A stretch of 64,000 bases of DNA from Centipeda artemidis DSM 19719 (GTDB lineage: Bacteria > Bacillota > Negativicutes > Selenomonadales > Selenomonadaceae): the NCBI RefSeq assembly GCF_000426665.1, contig NZ_AUFU01000008.1:1-64000 (forward strand), given 5' to 3'. A model generated the notes under the pieces. The model was not told the origin of the DNA and made no database searches. It saw only the letters and a list, made by a program, of their open reading frames with translations. Below, in pieces: positions 44,211 to 51,950 of this stretch; the stretch's first letter is position 1, and each line of letters opens with the position of its first letter. The position numbers and the translations under genes are program-made.

Positions 44211-44831
44211 ATGGAAGGTTTTTCTAGTGCAATGCATCTCTTTAAGAGCGGCGGTCTCGTTATGTATCCGCTGCTCCTGCTCTCCCTGATTACTTTTGCA
44301 ATTGCGGTGGAGCGTTTTTACTACTACCGCATCAACCGCAAGGGATCACGCGTATTTTTCCATGGTGTCTATCATGCTGCCGTGCAGAAGGATTTTGATA
44401 CCATAGAAAAGCTCTGTAAGGAGTTCCCATCCGCCATCAGCCGCGTCATCGAGAGCGGTCTCATGAACGCAGGGACGGAGACGACAATGAAGGGAGCGTT
44501 CTCCGATCGTATGTCGATGGAGGCGATCAACTTTCGCCGTTATCTCGACTATCTGAGTGCAATTGTAACCATCGCTCCGCTGCTCGGACTGCTCGGCACG
44601 GTCACGGGCATGATCCAGACGTTCAGCGTGCTCGACGAGGGCGGCGGTGCAGGCGCGATCACAGGCGGCGTCGGCGAGGCACTCGTTGCAACGGCATCCG
44701 GTCTTTGCGTTGCTATTATTGCATTCTGTGTCTATACCTATTTTAGCCATCAGCTTGACGCCATTGTTACGGATACGGAGCGTCTGTGCTCCACAGTCGT
44801 TACTGCAAAGAAAGAAAGCTGGGAAACATAA
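44211..44831 (+). CDS. exbB: ExbB/TolQ/MotA family proton channel
   Basis: A 206-residue membrane protein with three transmembrane segments: near residues 14-32 (VMYPLLLLSLITFAIAVERF), 120-140 (IVTIAPLLGLLGTVTGMIQTF) and 160-185 (EALVATASGLCVAIIAFCVY). The core motif PLLGLLGTVTGMI followed by GGVGEALVATASGL is diagnostic. With ExbD it forms the proton-driven motor that energises TonB. ATG 44211 follows ATGGAGG. Its stop overlaps the exbD start by one base. Confidence 0.95.
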   Translation: MEGFSSAMHLFKSGGLVMYPLLLLSLITFAIAVERFYYYRINRKGSRVFFHGVYHAAVQKDFDTIEKLCKEFPSAISRVIESGLMNAGTETTMKGAFSDRMSMEAINFRRYLDYLSAIVTIAPLLGLLGTVTGMIQTFSVLDEGGGAGAITGGVGEALVATASGLCVAIIAFCVYTYFSHQLDAIVTDTERLCSTVVTAKKESWET

Positions 44832-45241
44832 TGAATTTTGGCAATCATCGGCTGAAAAAGAAGCCGGAATTTATGATTATTCCGATGATCGATATTATCT
44901 TCTTCCTGCTTGTCTTCTTCATGATGAACAGTTTGCAGACGGTCGCGCAGAAAGCGCTTGCCGTACAGCTTCCTCAAGCTCAGTCGGCATCTGCGCCCGC
45001 ACAGCTCCCAATCATCATGACACTCGATGAAGAAGGTCATATCACTATTGACAACAACCCCGTGAGCATCACGGAGTCAGCGGCAATCATGAAGAGCCGT
45101 ATGCAGGCAAATCCGGATGCTGCAGTCGTTTTGCAGGCGGACAAACGTACGGCACACGGGCAGGTCGTCGCAGTCATGGATATGCTTAAAGGAGCGGGGG
45201 TAAAGCGGCTCTCGATTGCCGCAGAACAAAAGAAGGGATAG
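44831..45241 (+). CDS. exbD: ExbD/TolR family biopolymer transport protein
   Basis: A 136-residue protein with one N-terminal membrane segment containing the key proton-carrying aspartate: MIIPMIDIIFFLLVFFMM (Asp near residue 24). The rest is a small periplasmic domain ending VVAVMDMLKGAGVKRLSIA, typical of the family. Start ATG overlaps the exbB stop (TAATG). The next gene, tonB, follows after 4 bases. Confidence 0.95.
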   Translation: MNFGNHRLKKKPEFMIIPMIDIIFFLLVFFMMNSLQTVAQKALAVQLPQAQSASAPAQLPIIMTLDEEGHITIDNNPVSITESAAIMKSRMQANPDAAVVLQADKRTAHGQVVAVMDMLKGAGVKRLSIAAEQKKG

Positions 45242-45245
45242 AGAT

Positions 45246-46073
45246 ATGGATCGAAATCTCTCATGGAGAAAGGCCTATATCGTCTCCGTTCTGCTGCATC
45301 TCGTGCTGTTTGCCCTCCTGGCAATCGGACTAACGGTTGTTGTTAAACAACAGGAACAGCAGGTTTACGTCGTCGACCTTGCAACATCTGATTTTAGCGA
45401 AGGTGGCGGCGGCAGTGCGGGCGGAGGCGGTGAAAGTGGTGGTGGAAACGAGTCGCTGTTCCCCGAGCCATTAAAGGCTGAAGAGGTTGCCAAACGTGTT
45501 GAAGCGGTGCAACAGACTGTTCCCACACCGGTCACAACAACCGATACGCCCCAAACGACACCAACACCGGACGCAGTCACGCTGCCTACGCCGGGATCGT
45601 CATCAACTACATCCGAATCGTCTGAAACCGGCTCCAATACCGGTAGTAATACCACCGGCGGCAGTAATAATGGCGGCAGCAACGGTGGCGGCGGCGGTGG
45701 AAGTAACGGCGGCGGCGGTGGCGGCGGCAGCAACGCTGGTGGTGGAGGCGGAAATGATGGCGGCGGTGGCGGCGGCAGCAACGGCGGCGGTGTCCAAAAG
45801 GCGCCCTTCGATTATGAGGGGTTCCGCCGCGCAGTCGATGCAAATAAGCAATATCCCTATATGGCAATTAAACGTCGTTTGGAAGGTCGCCCCATTGTTA
45901 CAGTGACAGTGTCTGCTTCCGGATCGATTGCGGGAGTCTCATTATCGAGTCCGTCCGGTCATAGTATGCTGGATGAGGCTGCTGTAAATGCAGTTTATGC
46001 CGTTGGATCCTATCCAAATCCCACGAATGACACAGTTACTTTTAATGTTCCCATATCTTTCACGTTGAACTAA
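45246..46073 (+). CDS. tonB: TonB energy transducer with polyglycine linker
   Basis: A 275-residue TonB. One membrane anchor (AYIVSVLLHLVLFALLAIGL, about residues 9-28, with the conserved His), a periplasmic spacer, and a C-terminal TonB domain from about residue 195 (KQYPYMAIKRRLEGRPIVTV, SSPSGHSMLDEAAVNAV). The spacer is unusual: instead of the Pro-Glu/Pro-Lys rod it has Gly/Ser/Asn repeats at residues about 128-182 and a shorter Gly-rich patch at 52-70. TonB carries motor energy to outer-membrane receptors for iron complexes and cobalamin, which supports a diderm cell. ATG 45246 follows AAGGGATAG. No receptor gene is in the window. Confidence 0.93.
   Translation: MDRNLSWRKAYIVSVLLHLVLFALLAIGLTVVVKQQEQQVYVVDLATSDFSEGGGGSAGGGGESGGGNESLFPEPLKAEEVAKRVEAVQQTVPTPVTTTDTPQTTPTPDAVTLPTPGSSSTTSESSETGSNTGSNTTGGSNNGGSNGGGGGGSNGGGGGGGSNAGGGGGNDGGGGGGSNGGGVQKAPFDYEGFRRAVDANKQYPYMAIKRRLEGRPIVTVTVSASGSIAGVSLSSPSGHSMLDEAAVNAVYAVGSYPNPTNDTVTFNVPISFTLN
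45655..45792 (+). repeat. Gly/Ser/Asn-coding GGC-rich tandem repeat in tonB
   Basis: A run of imperfect GGC/GGT triplet repeats broken by AGTAAC/AGCAAC units, coding about six blocks of Gly(3-7)-Ser-Asn. It is prone to slippage, so length may vary between strains without breaking frame. Confidence 0.85.
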
Positions 46074-46093
46074 CAGTCACTATGACATATCTT

Positions 46094-46138
46094 TATACAA
46101 AAAGGTCACAGAAGTCTATTCTGTGACCTTTTTGTATA
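46094..46138. terminator. Bidirectional terminator between tonB and the cobamide operon
   Basis: A perfect 18-bp inverted repeat, 46094-46111 against 46121-46138, with a 9-base loop; T5 and A5 runs are built into the stem so that it works in both directions. It lies between two converging operons. Confidence 0.9.
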
Positions 46139-46182
46139 GAGAAAATCCCCGCAATCATTTGCCGGGATGCACATCATCAATG

Positions 46183-46554
46183 TTACTCCCATGCCTGCAC
46201 CATATACCGCGCCGTTAAGAGTACACCTATGCCGAGCATAACACTAGCGCACAGATAGAGGAGCGCGAAGGGAATTTTCCCCTCATCCATCAAGGAAACG
46301 GTCTCAAGAGAAAATGTGGAAAATGTTGTAAATCCGCCGCAAATTCCCGTCTGCAGGAAGAGCACAAGACGCGGGTCGATTCCGCTGTTCCTGCCCGCGA
46401 GCGCTACAATCACACCGATAGCAAAACAGCCGACGATGTTGACGCAGAACGTGCCGAGCGGAAATCCGCCCGCGAGCCGCGGAATCGCCTGCCCGAGAAG
46501 ATAGCGCAACACGGCGCCGATTGCACCGCCGAGCCCGACGGCAAGAACATTCAT
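46183..46554 (-). CDS. crcB: Fluoride exporter CrcB/Fluc
   Basis: A 123-residue protein with four transmembrane segments. GGAIGAVLRYLLGQ at the start, the pore motif GTFCVNIVGCFAIG, the sodium/fluoride-site stretch GICGGFTTFSTFSLET with the paired Phe residues all match Fluc channels, which work as dual-topology dimers that let fluoride leave. It is the last gene of the cobamide operon, 13 bases behind cobC. No fluoride riboswitch fits in that gap, so it is expressed with the cobamide genes. Confidence 0.93.
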   Translation of the reverse strand: MNVLAVGLGGAIGAVLRYLLGQAIPRLAGGFPLGTFCVNIVGCFAIGVIVALAGRNSGIDPRLVLFLQTGICGGFTTFSTFSLETVSLMDEGKIPFALLYLCASVMLGIGVLLTARYMVQAWE

Positions 46555-46567
46555 CGCACGACACCTC

Positions 46568-47179
46568 TCACACGGACAGATGCGCCGTGTCGTTCATCAG
46601 CGTTATCGCGGCGAAGCCGTCGTCCTCGAAGCGGATGCGGTTGACCGCAGTATTGAACTGTGAGACGTGCCAGATCGCGCGCACGGGCATGGAGAGAATA
46701 TCCGCGAACAGAATGCGGATGGACGCCCCGTGCGAGATGAGCACAATGCGCCTGCCCTTATTCTGCGCGGCGATCTCGCGGACACGCCCTGCGACGCGGC
46801 GGCGGAACTCTTGGAAGTTCTCGATCCCCGGAATATCGATGGATTCAGGGTCTCTGTAGAACTGCTTCATGAGATCGGGCGTTTCCTCATTGATTTCGCT
46901 GAAATAGCGTCCTTCCCATGTGCCGAAGTTCAGTTCCCGGAGCGCCGCGTCCTTCTCTACGGGAAGCCCAAAACGCGCGGCGAGGGGCTGTGCCGTTTCC
47001 ACGGCGCGAATGAGATCGCTCGCATAGATTTTATCGATGTCGTCGAGCGCTATATTTTTCCCCAGCAGTTCCGCCTGCTCATGCCCCGCTGCGGAAAGAG
47101 GAACATCCGAATGCCCTTGGAACCGCCCCGTGATATTCCACTCCGTCTCCCCGTGCCGAATGATGATGATTTCCGTCAT
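46568..47179 (-). CDS. cobC: Histidine phosphatase, probable alpha-ribazole phosphatase (CobC)
   Basis: A 203-residue phosphoglycerate-mutase-like phosphatase. The catalytic histidine is in IIIRHGETEWN (residues 5-15), the partner acid in ALRELNFGTWEG and the second histidine in VLISHGASIRI. Alpha-ribazole phosphatases have this sequence type, and the position in a cobamide operon between the threonine kinase and crcB supports removing phosphate from the lower-ligand nucleotide or from cobamide phosphate. Substrate is inferred mainly from context. Confidence 0.85.
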   Translation of the reverse strand: MTEIIIIRHGETEWNITGRFQGHSDVPLSAAGHEQAELLGKNIALDDIDKIYASDLIRAVETAQPLAARFGLPVEKDAALRELNFGTWEGRYFSEINEETPDLMKQFYRDPESIDIPGIENFQEFRRRVAGRVREIAAQNKGRRIVLISHGASIRILFADILSMPVRAIWHVSQFNTAVNRIRFEDDGFAAITLMNDTAHLSV

Positions 47180-47202
47180 TTCTCTCGCCCCTTCATCCTA
47201 CT

Positions 47203-48081
47203 CTAGGCTCTGATCTCGCAGATGACACCGCCCGAGATCAGCCGCACCGTCTGCATATACCTGTACCGTCCCGCAAACTCCTGCGCGATCTGCTCCGTCC
47301 GCCGCGCGATGTCCCCGGCGGGCAGTGCCGATTCCCACAGCACGCCGACAACGGTGCCGCTGTGTGCGACGTTGACGCCGAGCGCGCCTTTCCCCTTGGC
47401 AAGGGCGATAAATTCGTCCAGCCCCTCTTTCGGCAGATGCTCTTGATTGAGCCGCGCACTCGCCGTCGCCACCTGTCCGAGCAAAATTTCCTGCCGATAG
47501 TCCGCCGTATGAAACGCGCTGTCCACGGTGTCAAGCAGGCGGCGATACTCGTCATCTTGACTGCCGCCGGCGCTCTTGCTTTGATAATACGAAATCGTAT
47601 CCACTTCGCCGCCCACATCGAAAATGGAGATGCCGATGAGCGGCACGTTTCGGTACTGCCCAAAGAGTGCGCCCGTCGTATGACTGACATGCGACAGTCC
47701 CTCAAAGGCGATGCCGTCGCTCGGCTCGATGGCGATGGCGATGTCCATGAGCTCCCGCGCCGTCAGCTCCCGTCCAAAAGCACGCGCCGCCGCGTATGCG
47801 CACGCGGTGATGTCCGCACTGGAGGATGCCATGCCCTTGCCCTGCGGGACAGGAGACTCGAGCCGAATCCCCCACGGCAAGGCGTCTTTCCCAACGAGGG
47901 CAAGCGCACGTGTGACCGCTTCCTGCGCCTTTGTCCCAAGTCCCTGCATCCCGGTGAACGCGTCGGACACGGTCGCCGTCGCATAGACGCTGATGGGGGC
48001 AGTCACGAGGAACGGAGTCCCTGCAATAGAACCTTCGATGAGTTCGCCGCAGGATGCGGGCGCTTTTACAATGATTTCCAT
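47203..48081 (-). CDS. pduX: GHMP kinase, probable L-threonine kinase PduX
   Basis: A 292-residue GHMP-family kinase. It begins MEIIVKAPASCGELIEGSIA and has the ATP-binding motif PVPQGKGMASSSADITACAYA near residues 80-100. This type phosphorylates L-threonine to make the precursor of the aminopropanol arm of cobamides, which fits its place behind cobS. The next enzyme, threonine-phosphate decarboxylase (CobD), is not in the window. Start ATG 48081 follows GGAG and overlaps cobS by 16 bases; the frame is open for 110 more codons upstream as an antisense-like extension without family match. Confidence 0.85.
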   Translation of the reverse strand: MEIIVKAPASCGELIEGSIAGTPFLVTAPISVYATATVSDAFTGMQGLGTKAQEAVTRALALVGKDALPWGIRLESPVPQGKGMASSSADITACAYAAARAFGRELTARELMDIAIAIEPSDGIAFEGLSHVSHTTGALFGQYRNVPLIGISIFDVGGEVDTISYYQSKSAGGSQDDEYRRLLDTVDSAFHTADYRQEILLGQVATASARLNQEHLPKEGLDEFIALAKGKGALGVNVAHSGTVVGVLWESALPAGDIARRTEQIAQEFAGRYRYMQTVRLISGGVICEIRA

Positions 48082-48872
48082 AACAACTCCAATACTGAGC
48101 ACATCGTCTGCATCGAGGCGGCAATGAGCGCTTGCTGCGTCGATACGACGGAAAAAACAAATAAAACTACGGTCTCCGTCAGCACGGTTGTCGCGCCGTA
48201 GACATCCCCCGTCACGCCGCCGAGCTGCCCGGTGATGAACCGGCAGAATAAGAGCGCGAACAGGACGCCCGCGAAGAGCGCGAGCCACGCCCCCATGCCG
48301 AATGGCAGGACGAGCAGTATAGTCGTCACGGCGGCAATGAGGAGCGTCTGCCGATCTGCCATATCCGCAAAGATTTTCCCCAGCCCATCCTTGCGCGCAT
48401 AGGGGAAACAAGCGATGGAAATCACCATGGCAAGCCGCCCGATGATCGGCATGACGAAAAGCGCGGGAATCAGCAGCAAAGGGAACATATCGGCGAGCAG
48501 TGCGTACTGGATGAACATCATCGCGGCGATGGTCACGACGCCGAACGAGCCGACGCGGCTGTCTTTCATGATCTCGAGCTTGCGCTCCCGTTCGCGCCCC
48601 GAAAACACGCCGTCCGCCGTATCCATCAGACCGTCCGCGTGCAGTCCGCCCGTCAGGATGAGCGGGAGGAGCATCAGCAGGACGCTCGTCAGCGTATGCG
48701 TGCCGATCGTATATAGGAGCACATACGCGGCAAGCGCATAGCAGAGCCCGAGTACCAGTCCGACGAGCGGGAAAAAACGTGTACTGCGCCCAAAATCCTC
48801 AGCCGTCCACTCCGTCTGGCACACCAGGCGAATCCGTGTGAGAAATTGAAGCCCGATCAAAAAGGAATGCAT
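48066..48872 (-). CDS. cobS: Adenosylcobinamide-GDP ribazoletransferase (cobalamin synthase)
   Basis: A 268-residue membrane enzyme with six or seven transmembrane segments. The signature GGLHADGLMDTADGVFSGRERERKLEIMKDSRVGSFG-type block (given in part: LHADGLMDTADGVF, MKDSRVGSFG) is exact for CobS. It joins adenosylcobinamide-GDP to alpha-ribazole (or its phenolic counterpart). ATG 48872 follows AGAGGC. It lies 9 bases behind cbiB. Confidence 0.96.
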   Translation of the reverse strand: MHSFLIGLQFLTRIRLVCQTEWTAEDFGRSTRFFPLVGLVLGLCYALAAYVLLYTIGTHTLTSVLLMLLPLILTGGLHADGLMDTADGVFSGRERERKLEIMKDSRVGSFGVVTIAAMMFIQYALLADMFPLLLIPALFVMPIIGRLAMVISIACFPYARKDGLGKIFADMADRQTLLIAAVTTILLVLPFGMGAWLALFAGVLFALLFCRFITGQLGGVTGDVYGATTVLTETVVLFVFSVVSTQQALIAASMQTMCSVLELLWKSL

Positions 48873-48881
48873 AGAAAGCCT

Positions 48882-49838
48882 CTACATGTAAAGAGAAATC
48901 ATATAATAAAAGCACAGATACAATATCGCAGCCGTCCCCATCAGGCGAATCGCGCCGAGGATGTGTTTTGGGCGAATATCAACGTGCGCATCACCCATGT
49001 AGGCGCGAAAGTGCCGCTCGCCGAAGTAGTAATTCACGCCGCCGAGACGGATGTGCAGCGCGCCCGCAACGGGCGCCTCGGCATAGCCGCCGTTTGGACT
49101 TGGATGCCCCGACGCGTCGCGTGCCATGATATACATCGCGTTGCGCCCATCATAGCCGAGCAGGAATGCCGCCATGACAAAGAGCATCCCCGTGATGCGC
49201 GCAGGGACGAAACTCAGCACGTCGTCCACGCGCGCCGCCATGCGTCCAAAATAGAGGTAGCGTTCGTTCTTGTAGCCGATCATGGAGTCCATCGTATTTG
49301 CCGCACGATAGAGCACCGCGAGCGGCGCGCCTCCAATCGCAAAGAAAAAGAGAGGCGCGATCACGCCGTCCACCGTATTCTCCGCAATCGTTTCGATCGC
49401 CGCGCGCGCCACATCCGCTTCGTCGAGCCGATCCGTATCGCGCCCGACGATCCATCCGACGCGTTCGCGCGCGCCCGGAAGATTTCCTGCGGCAAGCAGG
49501 GCATAGATGTCGCGCCCCGCCTTTGCCAGCATGTGCGGCGAAATCGTAAAGTAAAGCAGAACCGCGCTCACAGCATCGACGCCCCACGATACGGGGAGCC
49601 GCTGCGCTGCGAGAAGCAGCCCCTCGGCAACGGCATAGGAAAAACAGAGAATGAGCGCCGTGAGTACGGCGCCCATTGCCAGTCGTCGTTCATTCCCGCC
49701 CTGCTCCGGATAGAGCAAACGCTCCAGCCACGCAATCAGACGCCCGAGCAGTGCGACGGGATGCCACCGCGTCTGCGGATCTCCAAAGATCATATCGAGA
49801 CCGAACGCACACATCGCGACCAATGCCGCACTCATCAT
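48882..49838 (-). CDS. cbiB: Adenosylcobinamide-phosphate synthase CbiB
   Basis: A 318-residue polytopic membrane protein. LDMIFGDPQTRWHPVALLGRLIAWLE near the start, GRDTDRLDEADVARAAIETIAENTVDGVIAPLF in the middle (in part: AIETIAENTVDG) and MDSMIGYKN match CbiB/CobD. It attaches aminopropanol or its phosphate to adenosylcobyric acid. The start overlaps cbiP by 4 bases. Confidence 0.95.
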   Translation of the reverse strand: MMSAALVAMCAFGLDMIFGDPQTRWHPVALLGRLIAWLERLLYPEQGGNERRLAMGAVLTALILCFSYAVAEGLLLAAQRLPVSWGVDAVSAVLLYFTISPHMLAKAGRDIYALLAAGNLPGARERVGWIVGRDTDRLDEADVARAAIETIAENTVDGVIAPLFFFAIGGAPLAVLYRAANTMDSMIGYKNERYLYFGRMAARVDDVLSFVPARITGMLFVMAAFLLGYDGRNAMYIMARDASGHPSPNGGYAEAPVAGALHIRLGGVNYYFGERHFRAYMGDAHVDIRPKHILGAIRLMGTAAILYLCFYYMISLYM

Positions 49839-51376
49839 GCGTCCGCCCCCATGCCGACAATCGCGCGCAGCTTCTCCATATCAAGGCTTTTGCGCACGGT
49901 CTCGGCGAGACGGTCATAGGCGCGCTCCTTCTCTGCGCGGTAGCGGTACTGCACAGGAAGGGACGCAAGTCCGCGCCGCGTACGCAGACGATTGATGATG
50001 CCGCGCCGCAGCTCGTCGTCGTCGAAGATGCCGTGAATATACGTCCCCGCAACGAGTCCATCCGCCGAGAGAGCGCCGTCGACGGCATCCGCAGGCGCGC
50101 CGCCCGCCGCAACAATCCGGAACGGACGGTGCACCTCCTCGGTAAAGACGGTCTCGCCCATGTGGATCTCATATCCGGGCAGATCGCGCCCCGCAAGGCG
50201 CTCGCCAAGGAAGGGAAAATCCTCGCACTGCGCCGTGACCTGACGCAGACGCTTATGCGCCGCAAATGTCGTCTCGCTCGGAAGGTAGCCGAATCCCGCA
50301 ATCTCATCGTGCTCCGACTCCGTATGCAGCGGGTCGCGCACCTTGCGCCCGAGCATCTGATAGCCGCCGCAGATGCCAAAGAGCGGCGTCCCGGCGGCGG
50401 CTGCACGGCGAATCGCCTCTTCCAATCCGCATTGACGAATATAGAGGAGATCCTCCGTCGTATTCTTCGAACCGGGGAGAAGAATGAGGTCGGGACTGCC
50501 CAGCTCCGCGGGCGTACTCACATAGTAGAGTGCGACATCCGGCTCGTCTGCGAGCGCGTCAAAATCGGTAAAATTCGACAGCTTCGGCGTACGAATCACG
50601 GCGATACGAATCTTTTCAGCATCCCCCGCGTCGGCATGGGTGCTCTTCTCGTCAAGCGATACCGAGTCCTCTTCGTCAATGCCGAGCTGTTCAATGTGCG
50701 GAACGACGCCGAGGACGGGTTTGCCCGTCTTTTTCTCCAGGAACTCCAGCGCGGGCGTCAGGAGCGTGACATCCCCGCGGAATTTATTGATCACAAGCCC
50801 CTTGACAAGCATGCGTTCCTCCTCGTCGAGCAGTTCGAGTGTCCCGACGAGGGAAGCAAGCGCGCCGCCGCGGTCGATGTCCGCAATGAGGAGCACGGGT
50901 GCGTTCAGATGTTTTGCCACGCGCATATTGACAATATCGTTCGCCTTGAGATTGATCTCGGCGGGACTGCCCGCGCCCTCGATCACGATCAGCTCGTACT
51001 CATCCTGCAATCGTTTGAGAGCTTCTTCCACCGCGCCCCACGCCTTCAACGAGTATCCCGTATGATACTCGCGCGCACTCATATTGCCGACCGGCTCACC
51101 CATGATGACGACCTGCGACTGCGCGTTGCCCGTGGGTTTCAGGAGGACGGGGTTCATGTCGATCATCGGCGCGAGCCCTGCCGCCTCTGCCTGCGCGACC
51201 TGCGCGCGTCCCATCTCGCGCCCGTCGAGTGTGACATAGGAGTTCAGCGCCATATTCTGCGCCTTAAACGGCACAATGCGCCGTCCCTCCTGCAGGAAGA
51301 TACGGCAGAGAGCCGTCGTCAGAATGCTCTTGCCCACATGAGAACTCGTTCCCATCAGCATGATCGTCTTTGCCAT
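49835..51376 (-). CDS. cbiP: Cobyric acid synthase CbiP
   Basis: A 513-residue glutamine-dependent amidase. The N-terminal ATP domain has MLMGTSSHVGKSILTTALCR and PFKAQNMALNS; the C-terminal class I-like glutaminase domain has LFGICGGYQMLGRKV with the cysteine near residue 340 and the histidine in VAGTYIHGIFDD. It amidates four side chains of adenosylcobyrinic acid diamide. It lies one base behind cobU and overlaps cbiB. Confidence 0.96.
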   Translation of the reverse strand: MAKTIMLMGTSSHVGKSILTTALCRIFLQEGRRIVPFKAQNMALNSYVTLDGREMGRAQVAQAEAAGLAPMIDMNPVLLKPTGNAQSQVVIMGEPVGNMSAREYHTGYSLKAWGAVEEALKRLQDEYELIVIEGAGSPAEINLKANDIVNMRVAKHLNAPVLLIADIDRGGALASLVGTLELLDEEERMLVKGLVINKFRGDVTLLTPALEFLEKKTGKPVLGVVPHIEQLGIDEEDSVSLDEKSTHADAGDAEKIRIAVIRTPKLSNFTDFDALADEPDVALYYVSTPAELGSPDLILLPGSKNTTEDLLYIRQCGLEEAIRRAAAAGTPLFGICGGYQMLGRKVRDPLHTESEHDEIAGFGYLPSETTFAAHKRLRQVTAQCEDFPFLGERLAGRDLPGYEIHMGETVFTEEVHRPFRIVAAGGAPADAVDGALSADGLVAGTYIHGIFDDDELRRGIINRLRTRRGLASLPVQYRYRAEKERAYDRLAETVRKSLDMEKLRAIVGMGADA

Positions 51377-51377
51377 A

Positions 51378-51950
51378 CTAAATATCCTCCGCCAATTTCT
51401 TGATGTCCACGGGAATGCCGCAGGTCACGAGATATACCATATCCGCGGATGCGGCGAGCCGCTGATTCGCCAGCCCCGCCATATCCCGGTAAAGGCGCGC
51501 GAGCTTGTTCTCCGGCACAATGCCTGTCCCCACCTCGTTCGTGACAAAGACGGTCACGGCGTCGACGGACTGTGCGGCGTGAATCAGATCGTCCATCCGT
51601 GCGCGCACATGCGCGGCAAACGAATCCGCCTGCTGCTCCTCCTCCGAATACTGCAAAATATCATTGCTGAGAAACATTGTAATGCAGTCAAAGAGAATGA
51701 CGCCGTGCCGCTCCCCCGCCTCTCGCAGAGCCTCGGGCGCCTCATAAGGCGCCTCATAGGTCATCCAGTCGGCGGGGCGGCGGGAGCGATGGAGACGCAC
51801 GCGCTGCTGCATCTCGTCGTCATAGATTTGCGACGTTGCGATATAGGCAACGGACGTGCCATGCTCCCGCGCAGCGTGTGCCGCATAACGCTCCGCAAAC
51901 GCGGACTTGCCCGAGCGCGCGCCGCCCGTGACGAGGATTATTTGTCCCAT
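51378..51950 (-). CDS. cobU: Adenosylcobinamide kinase/guanylyltransferase CobU
   Basis: A 190-residue bifunctional enzyme. P-loop TGGARSGKSAFAERYAA is at the start, and VRLHRSRRPADWMTYE holds the histidine that becomes guanylylated; LFDCITMFLSND and FVTNEVGTGIVPEN follow. It phosphorylates cobinamide and adds GMP. ATG 51950 follows GGAGG; a GTG lies 9 bases upstream. It overlaps the end of cbiA by 13 bases. Confidence 0.95.
   Translation of the reverse strand: MGQIILVTGGARSGKSAFAERYAAHAAREHGTSVAYIATSQIYDDEMQQRVRLHRSRRPADWMTYEAPYEAPEALREAGERHGVILFDCITMFLSNDILQYSEEEQQADSFAAHVRARMDDLIHAAQSVDAVTVFVTNEVGTGIVPENKLARLYRDMAGLANQRLAASADMVYLVTCGIPVDIKKLAEDI

Noticed and set aside
45246-46073. Reading tonB as a collagen-like or cell-wall protein because of the Gly repeats
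   Set aside because: The repeats are not Gly-X-Y, the ends are a clear TonB anchor and TonB domain, and exbB-exbD precede it.
47203-48411. A 402-codon version of the threonine kinase
   Set aside because: The first 110 codons lie inside cobS and have no family pattern; ATG 48081 with GGAG gives the normal kinase N-terminus.
49676-51403. A 575-codon plus-strand open frame over cbiB and cbiP
   Set aside because: Arg/His-rich translation without domains, opposite two clearly identified genes; a shadow of GC-rich coding DNA.
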